NCBI GenBank assembly: GCA_937902395.1
Contig: CALGTV010000085.1
Location: 1-29,019, forward strand
Direction: 5' to 3'
DNA: 29,019 nucleotides
DNA from: an uncultured Ruminococcus sp.
Lineage (GTDB): Bacteria; Bacillota; Clostridia; Oscillospirales; Ruminococcaceae
The notes under the pieces are model-generated. The model was given only the letters and a program-made list of their open reading frames with translations. It did no database searches and was not told the origin of the DNA. Position 1 is the first letter of the stretch. Each line of letters begins with the position of its first letter. This document shows, one piece after another, positions 1 to 7,121 of this stretch. Both the position numbers and the translations under genes were made by a program.

Positions 1-35
1 GAGCCGATGAATTCCATAGCCTGATCAAAATTCAT
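1..35 (-). CDS. N-terminus of a truncated gene, possibly folylpolyglutamate synthase
   Basis: An ATG at 35-33, one base after the TGA of the upstream SDR gene, opens a frame that stays open to the window edge and reads MNFDQAMEFIG. This resembles the usual start of bacterial FolC (M-N-Y/F-x-x-A-x-x-Y/F-I). FolC adds glutamates to folates, and folC often lies downstream of valS in Firmicutes, which fits this operon. Only 11 codons are visible and no strong SD is seen, so translation would probably be coupled to the SDR gene. The identity is inference from a very short peptide plus gene order. Confidence 0.4.
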   Translation of the reverse strand, partial: MNFDQAMEFIG

Positions 36-36
36 A

Positions 37-780
37 TCAGTAGGGACTGTCCTGAGACTCAGCCTTTGCAACAGCGTCCTCAAGGCTCATGCCTGAGAAC
101 TCCTGTGCAGAGAAGATTCTTCCGGATTTGCCGTCGTTTACAAATGCTCCTACAAGAACTCCGGGGAGTGCACTTTCAGGTGAATTAGGAGCGTTAGGGC
201 CACCGAGATCAGTTCTGCACCAGCCGGGATCAGCAAGACTGAGAATAACGTCAGTTCCCTGATATTTTAATCCAAGGTCGATAGTTACTTTGTTGAGAGC
301 AGCCTTTGCAGCGGAATATCCAGCCTGTTCAGGTTCAAGATTTATACCGCTTGTAGTATTAACGATTCTTCCGAAGCCACGCTCAGCCATCTGAGGCAGG
401 AAGTGATAGCAGATCATCATAGGAGCAGTTGTGTTTACCTTGAAGCTGATATCATAGTCAGATACAGGAGTTTTGAGATATTCAGTACGGTATGCGATCT
501 GAAGTCCGGCGTTGTTGAGTATGATGTCAATGGGAGTACCCTTTGCATCGATCTCAGCGAGCATTTTTTCAACAGAATCAAGATCGGAAAGCTCTGCTTC
601 AACGACATAAGCGTCAACTCCGAGAGCCTTTACGTCATCAAGAACCTTCTGACAGTGCTCTGCTCTGCGGCTGTGAAGTACGAGATTACAGCCCTGTTTA
701 GCCATTTCGATTGCAGAAAGATATCCGATTCCTCTGCTTGCACCAGTGAGAAGTGCCCATTTTCCTTTTAAGTTTGTCAT
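37..780 (-). CDS. Short-chain dehydrogenase/reductase (SDR) family protein
   Basis: This 247-residue protein is a classical SDR: a soluble NAD(P)-dependent oxidoreductase with a single Rossmann domain, at the usual family length. It has the cofactor motif TGASRGIG at residues 12-19, NNAG at 89-92, and the catalytic set with Ser around 142-144, Tyr155 and Lys159 (YSAAK). Arg38-Arg39 after the second beta strand hints at NADPH preference, which is inference. The start is supported by GGAGGG about 8 bases upstream. It follows the Dabb-domain gene after a 70-base gap and almost abuts the folC-like start downstream. The substrate cannot be read from the sequence; 3-oxoacyl-ACP reductase (FabG) is possible, but the sequence is not a clear FabG. 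Confidence 0.9.
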   Translation of the reverse strand: MTNLKGKWALLTGASRGIGYLSAIEMAKQGCNLVLHSRRAEHCQKVLDDVKALGVDAYVVEAELSDLDSVEKMLAEIDAKGTPIDIILNNAGLQIAYRTEYLKTPVSDYDISFKVNTTAPMMICYHFLPQMAERGFGRIVNTTSGINLEPEQAGYSAAKAALNKVTIDLGLKYQGTDVILSLADPGWCRTDLGGPNAPNSPESALPGVLVGAFVNDGKSGRIFSAQEFSGMSLEDAVAKAESQDSPY

Positions 781-850
781 GTTTTTTCCCTCCGTTTTCT
801 GCCGTACAGTGCTAACGGCAATATTATTTATTTTTAATGCATATCACGCA

Positions 851-1153
851 TTAAAATTCGTAATCAATGCAGGCACGTTCTGTCTTTACTGTGCCTATGA
901 ATTTTGCAAACTCAACGTGTGCCGGATGTACCTGATATGCGTTAAGTCCCTCTATATCGTCAAAATCGCAGATAAGAGCGATTGTGTAATTGCTTTCAGG
1001 AGCGTCAGCGGAGTTGATAACAAGCTCGCCATTTTTAAGCTCCTCAACCTTTGCAATTACGTCCTCGAAACGCTTTTTTGCTTCAAGAGCGTTGTCGTAT
1101 TCGCTCATTCCCTCTGTTGCTTTGAATTTGAACATTACAATGTGTTTAATCAT
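851..1153 (-). CDS. Dabb (stress-responsive alpha/beta barrel) domain protein
   Basis: A 100-residue single-domain protein matching the Dabb family (PF07876): it opens with IKHIVMFKFK, has a central acidic helix, and ends with an HPAHVEFAKFI-type segment. These small dimeric ferredoxin-like barrels are found in plants and bacteria; most have no assigned reaction. A GTG at 1159 is also in frame, but GGTGA sits about 7 bases before the ATG at 1153, so that ATG is preferred. It begins two bases after the stop of the YjbR-like gene, so translational coupling is likely. A 9-bp AT-rich inverted repeat (832-840 with 848-856) overlaps its stop codon; it lacks a U tract and is not called a terminator. 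Confidence 0.85.
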   Translation of the reverse strand: MIKHIVMFKFKATEGMSEYDNALEAKKRFEDVIAKVEELKNGELVINSADAPESNYTIALICDFDDIEGLNAYQVHPAHVEFAKFIGTVKTERACIDYEF

Positions 1154-1155
1154 AA

Positions 1156-1512
1156 TCACTTCACCAACTCATAACTTTCGTCGATTACACCGCAGATTTC
1201 AGTAAATGATATTCCACCATCAAGGGGAATACTTATCCACAGCCGTTTGTTCATGTGGTAAGCCGGAATTGCCTTCCCTTCGCCTATAAGCACTTCACGG
1301 ACAAGCTGACTGCACTTTACATTGAGGATATCAGTGCAGCCCTCGCTTTTTCCGTCAATAACGCTTCTGCGGATGTTCATGACAAGTCCGTACCATTTTT
1401 TGTTTGATTTTCTGAGTACAGCGGAATCAGCGTCCCTCTCCCACGGATAATCGGGAGAGGTGCTGTATTTTTCCCTGACATAGCGGAAGATATCTTCCCT
1501 GTTGATTGTCAT
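1156..1512 (-). CDS. MmcQ/YjbR family protein
   Basis: A 118-residue protein with the MmcQ/YjbR (DUF419, CyaY-like fold) signature: a DYPW segment near residue 21, KKWYGLVMNI at 38-47, DILNVKC at 61-67, and the diagnostic AYHMNKRLWISI around 84-95. The family is probably DNA-binding or regulatory, with no firm biochemical role. The frame is open further upstream inside valS, but the ATG at 1512 gives the family-length protein and lies one base after the valS stop codon, with a weak AAGG upstream. It therefore looks translationally coupled to valS and is under the same T-box leader. Confidence 0.85.
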   Translation of the reverse strand: MTINREDIFRYVREKYSTSPDYPWERDADSAVLRKSNKKWYGLVMNIRRSVIDGKSEGCTDILNVKCSQLVREVLIGEGKAIPAYHMNKRLWISIPLDGGISFTEICGVIDESYELVK

Positions 1513-1513
1513 T

Positions 1514-4135
1514 TTATGCCTTGAATGCGGCAATTGACTGCTCGATCTTAGCCATTTTTTCCTCAGCCTTTGCAAGCTTAGCCTTTTCAGCCTCGATAAG
1601 CTGTGCGGGAGCCTTAGCAACAAATCCGGGGTTATTGAGCTTTCCGCTGAGGAAGTCAAGATCCTTCTGAACCTTAGCCTTTTCCTTTTCAAGACGAGCG
1701 ATTTCCTTTTCCTTGTCAACGAGTTCGTCCATAGGAATGAAAATTCTTGCGGAATCTGTAACTGCATTTGCACAGTTTTCATGCTCCACAGCTGCACCTG
1801 CCTCAACAGAAGAAGCGGAAGCAAGCTTCTCGAAGAATGCCGCACATGATGAGTAAAGCTCAGGCTCGTCAGTTTCGATGATAAGCTTAGCCTTTACTGA
1901 CGGCGGAACGTTCATTTCAGTGCGTGTATTTCTTACAGCCTTGATAGCTGAAATTATCTTTTCAAATGACTTTTCCTCTGCGGAGTAGTCGATAGTGCTG
2001 TCGTATGTGGGATATGTTTCAAGGATTATCATGGATTTCTCATTTGTGAGAACCTGCCATATTTCCTCAGTGATGAACGGCATGAAGGGGTGGAGAAGCT
2101 TCAGCATACCCTGCATTGCCCATACAAGAACAGCCTGTGCACTTGCCTTGGATTCGCCGCCAGCCTGAATACGGGGCTTTGTAAGCTCGATGTACCAGTC
2201 GCAGTAGATATCCCAGATGAAGTCGTAGATTTTCTGTGAAGCGATACCAAGCTCGTACTTGTCGAGATTTTCACCTACTTCTTTAGCAAGGAGGTTGAAT
2301 TTATTGATAAGCCACTTATCCTCGATTTCAAGCTTTTCAGGAAGTCCCTTGAATTCAAAGTCTTCGGGGAGATTCATCATGATGAAGCGTGAAGCATTCC
2401 AGAGCTTGTTTGCGAAGTTTCTCGCAGCCTTTACCTTGTCGTCGATGTAACGCATATCGTTTCCGGGAGAATTTCCGGTAGCAAGCATGAAGCGGAGAGC
2501 ATCTGCACCATATTCGTTGATAACCTCAAGCGGATCAATACCGTTGCCGAGGGATTTGGACATCTTGCGTCCCTGAGCGTCACGGACAAGACCGTGAATA
2601 AGAACAGTATCGAAAGGAACCTTGCCCATATTTTCAAGACCGCTGAACATCATTCTGATAACCCAGAAGAAGATGATATCATAGCCGGTAACGAGTGTAT
2701 TTGTGGGGTAGAAATAGTCGAGATCAGCTGTTTTCTCAGGCCAGCCGAGAGTAGAGAAAGGCCAGAGAGCAGAACTGAACCATGTATCAAGAGTATCCGG
2801 ATCCTGTCTCATAGGCTTGCCGCACTTTGGACAAACAGCGGAATCCTCCTTTGTAACGATCATTTCGCCGCATTCGTCGCAGTAGAATGCAGGGATCTGA
2901 TGTCCCCACCAAATCTGACGGGAGATACACCAGTCACGGATATTTTCAAGCCAGTGGAAGTAGATCTTGTCGAAACGCTCAGGAACAAACTTAGTATCGC
3001 CGTTCTTTACAGCGTCGATAGCGGGCTGAGCGAGGGGCTGCATCTTAACGAACCACTGTGTAGAAACCTTAGGTTCAACGGTAGTTCCGCAGCGGTAGCA
3101 GGTACCTACATTGTGGCTGTATTCTTCGATTTTAACAAGAGCACCTTCAGCTTCGAGATCAGCAACGATAGCCTTTCTTGCTTCGTATCTGTCCATTCCG
3201 GCGTACTTGGGATAATCCTCAACGATAGTAGCGTCGTCGTTCATTACATTAATGATCGGGAGCTTGTGTCGAAGACCAACTTCAAAGTCGTTGGGGTCGT
3301 GTGCCGGAGTGATCTTTACAACGCCTGTTCCGAAGTCCATTTCAACGTAATCATCAGCAACGATAGGGATTTCACGGTGAACGAGAGGAAGGATAACCAT
3401 TTTGCCGACTAAATCCTTGTAACGCTCATCGTTGGGGTTTACAGCAACAGCGGTATCGCCGAGAAGTGTTTCCGGACGGGTTGTAGCGAGTTCAAGATAA
3501 CCGTCAGAATCCTTGATCTTATAGCGGAGGTGCCAGAAATGACCAGCCTGATCTTCGTAGGTTACTTCTGCATCAGAGAGAGAGGTTTTGCACTTAGGGC
3601 ACCAGTTGATAATTCTTTCGCCTCTGTAAATAAGACCTTTTTCGTAGTATTTTACGAAAACTTCCTTAACAGCCTTCGAGCAGCCTTCGTCCATAGTGAA
3701 GCGTTCTCTTGACCAGTCGCATGATGAACCGAGCTTCTTGAGCTGTTCGCAGATACGTCCGCCGTACTGCTTTTTCCATTCCCATGCACGTTCCATGAAG
3801 CCGTCACGTCCGAGGTCTTCCTTTGTAACGCCTTCCTTGCGCATAGCCTCAACGATCTTAGCTTCTGTTGCGATAGCTGCGTGATCTGTTCCGGGAAGCC
3901 AGAGAGCAGAATAGCCGCTCATTCGTTTCCAGCGGATAAGGATATCCTGAAGTGTTTCATCGAGGGCGTGTCCCATATGGAGCTGTCCTGTGATGTTCGG
4001 AGGCGGAATTACGATAGTATAGGGTGTTTTCTTTTCGTCAACCTCTGCACGGAAGCATCCGTTGTCGTTCCATGCAGCATAAATTCTGTCCTCAAAATCC
4101 TTGGGATTGTAGGATTTAGCAAGTTCCTTTGCCAT
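1514..4135 (-). CDS. valS: Valine--tRNA ligase
   Basis: This cytoplasmic class Ia aminoacyl-tRNA synthetase of 873 residues charges tRNA-Val with valine. Visible motifs are the HIGH signature as HMGH at residues 53-56 within PPPNITGQLHMGHAL, and KMSKS at 524-528. A large editing (CP1) insert lies between them, and cysteine pairs near 410-440 (CDEC, CPKC) suggest a zinc site. The last 65 or so residues form the Lys/Glu-rich coiled coil typical of ValRS. Length is normal for the family. It is the first gene after a T-box leader with a GUA specifier, so it should be induced when tRNA-Val is uncharged. AAGGAG lies upstream of the ATG. Confidence 0.98.
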   Translation of the reverse strand: MAKELAKSYNPKDFEDRIYAAWNDNGCFRAEVDEKKTPYTIVIPPPNITGQLHMGHALDETLQDILIRWKRMSGYSALWLPGTDHAAIATEAKIVEAMRKEGVTKEDLGRDGFMERAWEWKKQYGGRICEQLKKLGSSCDWSRERFTMDEGCSKAVKEVFVKYYEKGLIYRGERIINWCPKCKTSLSDAEVTYEDQAGHFWHLRYKIKDSDGYLELATTRPETLLGDTAVAVNPNDERYKDLVGKMVILPLVHREIPIVADDYVEMDFGTGVVKITPAHDPNDFEVGLRHKLPIINVMNDDATIVEDYPKYAGMDRYEARKAIVADLEAEGALVKIEEYSHNVGTCYRCGTTVEPKVSTQWFVKMQPLAQPAIDAVKNGDTKFVPERFDKIYFHWLENIRDWCISRQIWWGHQIPAFYCDECGEMIVTKEDSAVCPKCGKPMRQDPDTLDTWFSSALWPFSTLGWPEKTADLDYFYPTNTLVTGYDIIFFWVIRMMFSGLENMGKVPFDTVLIHGLVRDAQGRKMSKSLGNGIDPLEVINEYGADALRFMLATGNSPGNDMRYIDDKVKAARNFANKLWNASRFIMMNLPEDFEFKGLPEKLEIEDKWLINKFNLLAKEVGENLDKYELGIASQKIYDFIWDIYCDWYIELTKPRIQAGGESKASAQAVLVWAMQGMLKLLHPFMPFITEEIWQVLTNEKSMIILETYPTYDSTIDYSAEEKSFEKIISAIKAVRNTRTEMNVPPSVKAKLIIETDEPELYSSCAAFFEKLASASSVEAGAAVEHENCANAVTDSARIFIPMDELVDKEKEIARLEKEKAKVQKDLDFLSGKLNNPGFVAKAPAQLIEAEKAKLAKAEEKMAKIEQSIAAFKA

Positions 4136-4170
4136 TTTAAAATTCTCCTTTTGATAAATTGATTCGGGTA

Positions 4171-4206
4171 TAAAAACGCCCCGAACCGTAAAATAGGTTC
4201 AGGGCG
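4171..4206 (-). terminator. T-box regulated intrinsic terminator
   Basis: The arms at 4206-4196 and 4187-4177 form an 11-bp GC-rich stem with one G-U wobble, followed on the minus strand by a U run (4176-4172). The 5' arm begins just after the T-box sequence, so it can be switched against the antiterminator. Confidence 0.93.
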
Positions 4207-4440
4207 AACATAGTCCGTGTTACCACCTGAATTCAGAGCATACGCTCTGCACTCTGCGAAGTCATACAACCTCTTTCCCTGTAACGTGAGAAACACGTTA
4301 TGAACTACACAATAAAAATCTTCGCCCATACAGCTCCGAAGCTACTTCATCATACCTCTCATACTGTTTCGCACCAACCAACAGCTCTCTGAAATCGAAA
4401 ATATGACTACTACTCTTCATCACAGCCTTTTTAATATACT
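4177..4440 (-). promoter_or_regulatory. T-box riboswitch leader, valine-specific
   Basis: The leader before valS has T-box features in order (minus strand): a GAUGAAGAGUAGUA Stem I base, AGAGAGCUG and GGUGCGAAAC conserved elements, then GAA-GUA-GC with the specifier GUA (a Val codon) at 4345-4343. The T-box sequence AGGTGGTAACACGG at 4228-4215 has a UGGU bulge whose U can pair with the A discriminator of tRNA-Val. A terminator follows. Uncharged tRNA-Val should stabilise the antiterminator and allow transcription of valS and the genes behind it. The class call is firm; the specifier position is read by eye. Confidence 0.93.
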
Positions 4441-4443
4441 GTT

Positions 4444-4472
4444 ATTATACAGTATAAAATCAGTTTTGTCAA
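4444..4472 (-). promoter_or_regulatory. Sigma-A promoter of the T-box/valS operon
   Basis: On the minus strand there is a perfect TTGACA at 4472-4467, a 17-base spacer and a perfect TATAAT at 4449-4444. Transcription would start near 4437, just ahead of T-box Stem I. Confidence 0.92.
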
Positions 4473-4501
4473 GTGCAAATCGCAAAGATTTTTCCAACAA
4501 A

Positions 4502-4530
4502 ATCCCCGACTTCTAAAAAGAAATCGGGGA
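4502..4530 (-). terminator. Intrinsic terminator after the xylanase/esterase gene
   Basis: Arms 4504-4513 and 4520-4529 form a 10-bp stem (CCCCGAUUUC with GAAGUCGGGG, one wobble) around a 6-base loop. It lies 9 bases after the stop codon; the minus-strand tail is a short U4 run, and the plus strand also has a T7 run. Confidence 0.8.
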
Positions 4531-4538
4531 AGATTTTT

Positions 4539-6923
4539 TTACTTGCCTGCCTTGAAAGCATTCTTGAGGAAATTGTACATAAGAGGATTTACGCAATTTG
4601 CATCGTGTCCGCCGCCCTGAATTTCCTGCCAGATATGAGGCTGTCCGTTTGTTGTAAGTGTTTCGTGATACTGTTTTGGGAATGTACCTACAACAGTATC
4701 GTTGGTGCCGCCTGTAATCATAAGAATATATGGGTCATACTGATGATCCTGAATTTTGAATTCAGAAGGCTGCATATTTCCGGGATGTACCATAAAGCTA
4801 TCCTGTGCGGGAGTAATTCCGGGAGCGGGACAAGCTGCACCGATATATCCGAAATACTGAGGTCTTGTAATGCCAATATAGAGGGATTCTCTGCCGCCCA
4901 TTGAGAAACCGCAGATACCTGTATTCTCTCTGCCTGTTGCTACAGAGTAATGCTCTTCCATATAAGGCATAAGGCACTCGATGAGATCCTCTCTGAATGC
5001 GTCATATTTAGCACATTCCTCAGCAGTAAAGCCTCCGCACTGGTCAGAATTCTGGCTTGTGTACATAGCACAGCTTACGAGAATCATTTCCTCTGCCTCG
5101 CCTGCCGCCATAAGATTTCCGCCGATAGACTTACAATAGCCCACCATGTCGTTTTCAGAACCGAAGATTCCGTGATTTACATAAACAACAGGATATTTCT
5201 TGCTTGTGCTGTAGTTAGGAGGAAGAATTACAACTGCATTCTTATTCTTCTTTGCAATTGATGAGTAATAAGAAATCTTTTCTTCCTTACAGCCGTTATT
5301 TGAACTGCCTGTAATATTGCTTGGAACATTTGCTGTAATGGAATTTCTGATTGAATCCATATAAGCAGCGCCGTCAACATTACTACTTGGAGCCTTTGTA
5401 GTTGTTGTAATAACATCAGGCTTCTTTGTTGTAGTTGTAGTAACAGGAGGCTTTGTAGTTGTCACCTGTGGGAATTTGTTAATTTCACCAAGAAGGAACT
5501 TGGAAAGCAGAACAAGGTCATTTACATTAACTGAACCGTTTCCGTCAATATCAGCAGCCTTATTAGCCGCAGAACCTGCAAATGTATTTACAACCGCTTT
5601 CCTTTCAAGAATAAGATCAAAAACGTCAATAACACCGTCGTTATCGAGATCACCGACAGCACCACCCAAAGTACCGGGGGTATTTCCTCCGTTGTCAGTG
5701 ATCACCCCCTCTAAAGCGCCCTTGGCATTATCCATGAAGAAATCTGTTGTAGTATCAACAGTTTCAACGTAAAGGTAGCAATTCAGTGCACCCTCGGGAA
5801 TTGTATAAGCATCGTTTGTAAGTGTAACCCACTCGCCATTTGCGCCTGTACCCTCAGCAACTGAAAGATACTGTTCTTCGCCGTCAAGTGTACACTGTAA
5901 AGTAAGCTTGAAATCCTCGGAAGAAGATTCATTCTGCATAACATCAACACCGAAGCTGTATGTCTCCCCTGCTCTGAAAGCCGCAGGATCAAGATAAGTA
6001 ATAGCTCCATTCCATGATTCAGTTCTGCCCGTTACAGCAAGAGTTCCACCGCTTGCCTTGACAGATGCAGAACCTCTGCCGGTCCACTCGCCCTCAACGT
6101 TTTCAAATGTATCGTTATAGTAGTAACCCTCTGAATCAGGCTCAACAGGCTCTGTGGGCTTGATAACAGCACCCTCATCGCCGTGTCCCTCGCCGTATGT
6201 TACAAGATTTGAATTAACCTTTGCTGAACCGTTTGACTGATAACCCTCAACATTAAGAGCAACCTCATACATCACACCGCTCATATCCATACCAGCATCT
6301 TCCCATGCTTCAAAATGTTTGGAAATACTGATACGGCCGCTTATATTTGTCTCAGCGTTGTTGCGTGCAGGATTATCCTGACGAACACTCCAGTACTGAT
6401 AGAATGTCTCAGTACCGTGAATTGAAGGCTGATTTACTCTTTCCGTTCTGTAGATATCGTACTTGTGACCGTTTGCCTCAACAGTACCCAGAGAGTTAGT
6501 TGCTCCTGGTGGTCTCCATGATCCCCATGCGTCTACGATGTAATACTCAACAGTAGGATATTTACAATTACCGTTTTCTGTCCAGCCATAAACACACATA
6601 TACGAATTGCCCTTTGGGAAGTAGTCAACATCGTAATCAAGGTAAATACCGTCATACTCGTCATATGTCTTTGTGCTTCCCAACTTCTGACCTGTACGGA
6701 ACAGACAGTTTTCGATACCTGTCCAACTGCAATCAAATGAACCGTTGTCACCCACGTTCATACTGACTGTACCTTTACCGTCCTGATTCCACAGTTCCCA
6801 ATCGTAACCGTCCGTTTTACCTGTTTCCTGATAAGCGTTTGCTGTAAATGCGGCTGGAATAAGTGCTGCACTCAGCATAATGCTGAACAATCCGCAGGCA
6901 GTTTTTTTAATAAATTTGTTCAT
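4539..6923 (-). CDS. Secreted cellulosomal GH11 xylanase - CBM22 - dockerin - CE1 esterase
   Basis: A 794-residue modular enzyme. Residues 1-30 are a signal peptide (cleavage near ANA). Residues 38-246 are a GH11 endo-beta-1,4-xylanase, with likely nucleophile Glu126 (PTVEYYIVDAWGSWRPPG) and acid/base Glu226 (NVEGYQSNGSA). Residues 267-407 are a CBM22 module with Arg283, Trp304 and Glu387 at putative xylan-binding positions. Residues 424-481 form a two-repeat dockerin (calcium loops from Asp425 and Asp458). A Thr-rich linker spans 487-511, and 520-794 is a CE1-type esterase with nucleophile Ser674 (GFSMGG) and likely Asp742 and His773. It should cut xylan and remove feruloyl or acetyl groups while docked on a cellulosome. 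The ATG at 6923 is preferred over one six codons upstream because GTGGGG precedes it. The preceding gene encodes a sensor with the same CBM family. Confidence 0.95.
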   Translation of the reverse strand: MNKFIKKTACGLFSIMLSAALIPAAFTANAYQETGKTDGYDWELWNQDGKGTVSMNVGDNGSFDCSWTGIENCLFRTGQKLGSTKTYDEYDGIYLDYDVDYFPKGNSYMCVYGWTENGNCKYPTVEYYIVDAWGSWRPPGATNSLGTVEANGHKYDIYRTERVNQPSIHGTETFYQYWSVRQDNPARNNAETNISGRISISKHFEAWEDAGMDMSGVMYEVALNVEGYQSNGSAKVNSNLVTYGEGHGDEGAVIKPTEPVEPDSEGYYYNDTFENVEGEWTGRGSASVKASGGTLAVTGRTESWNGAITYLDPAAFRAGETYSFGVDVMQNESSSEDFKLTLQCTLDGEEQYLSVAEGTGANGEWVTLTNDAYTIPEGALNCYLYVETVDTTTDFFMDNAKGALEGVITDNGGNTPGTLGGAVGDLDNDGVIDVFDLILERKAVVNTFAGSAANKAADIDGNGSVNVNDLVLLSKFLLGEINKFPQVTTTKPPVTTTTTKKPDVITTTTKAPSSNVDGAAYMDSIRNSITANVPSNITGSSNNGCKEEKISYYSSIAKKNKNAVVILPPNYSTSKKYPVVYVNHGIFGSENDMVGYCKSIGGNLMAAGEAEEMILVSCAMYTSQNSDQCGGFTAEECAKYDAFREDLIECLMPYMEEHYSVATGRENTGICGFSMGGRESLYIGITRPQYFGYIGAACPAPGITPAQDSFMVHPGNMQPSEFKIQDHQYDPYILMITGGTNDTVVGTFPKQYHETLTTNGQPHIWQEIQGGGHDANCVNPLMYNFLKNAFKAGK

Positions 6924-7022
6924 TGTAAACCCCACTTTCATAAAGATGATTTTACAATTAATAATCCATATGTTCCCCTATAGGCAGCAAAACCGCAAAA
7001 CAAATTTCACTGTCTTAAATAT

Positions 7023-7051
7023 ATTATATTAATAATGTATGAATAATTCAA
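7023..7051 (-). promoter_or_regulatory. Predicted sigma-A promoter of the xylanase/esterase gene
   Basis: On the minus strand TTGAAT at 7051-7046, a 17-base spacer and TATAAT at 7028-7023 lie about 100 bases before the start codon, leaving a 5' leader of roughly 90 nt. No clear terminator is seen between the upstream GGDEF gene and this site, so read-through from that gene is also possible. Confidence 0.7.
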
Positions 7052-7121
7052 GTCATTTTTTGCTGAATGAAGAAAACTTACCAAATATTGCGATTGCAGC
7101 ATTTTTTGACACAAATAAATA

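Noticed and set aside
1513..1845. Upstream extension of the YjbR-like frame into valS
   Set aside because: The extension encodes low-complexity Arg/Leu-rich peptide from the wrong frame of the valS coiled coil; family similarity starts at the ATG at 1512.
2594..3412. A 272-codon plus-strand open frame
   Set aside because: It lies antisense inside valS, has no SD and no recognisable protein family; valS is certain from its motifs.
4444..4472. A longer minus-strand frame (4009-4329) covering the T-box leader
   Set aside because: It covers the T-box and terminator and has no protein similarity; the RNA element explains the sequence.
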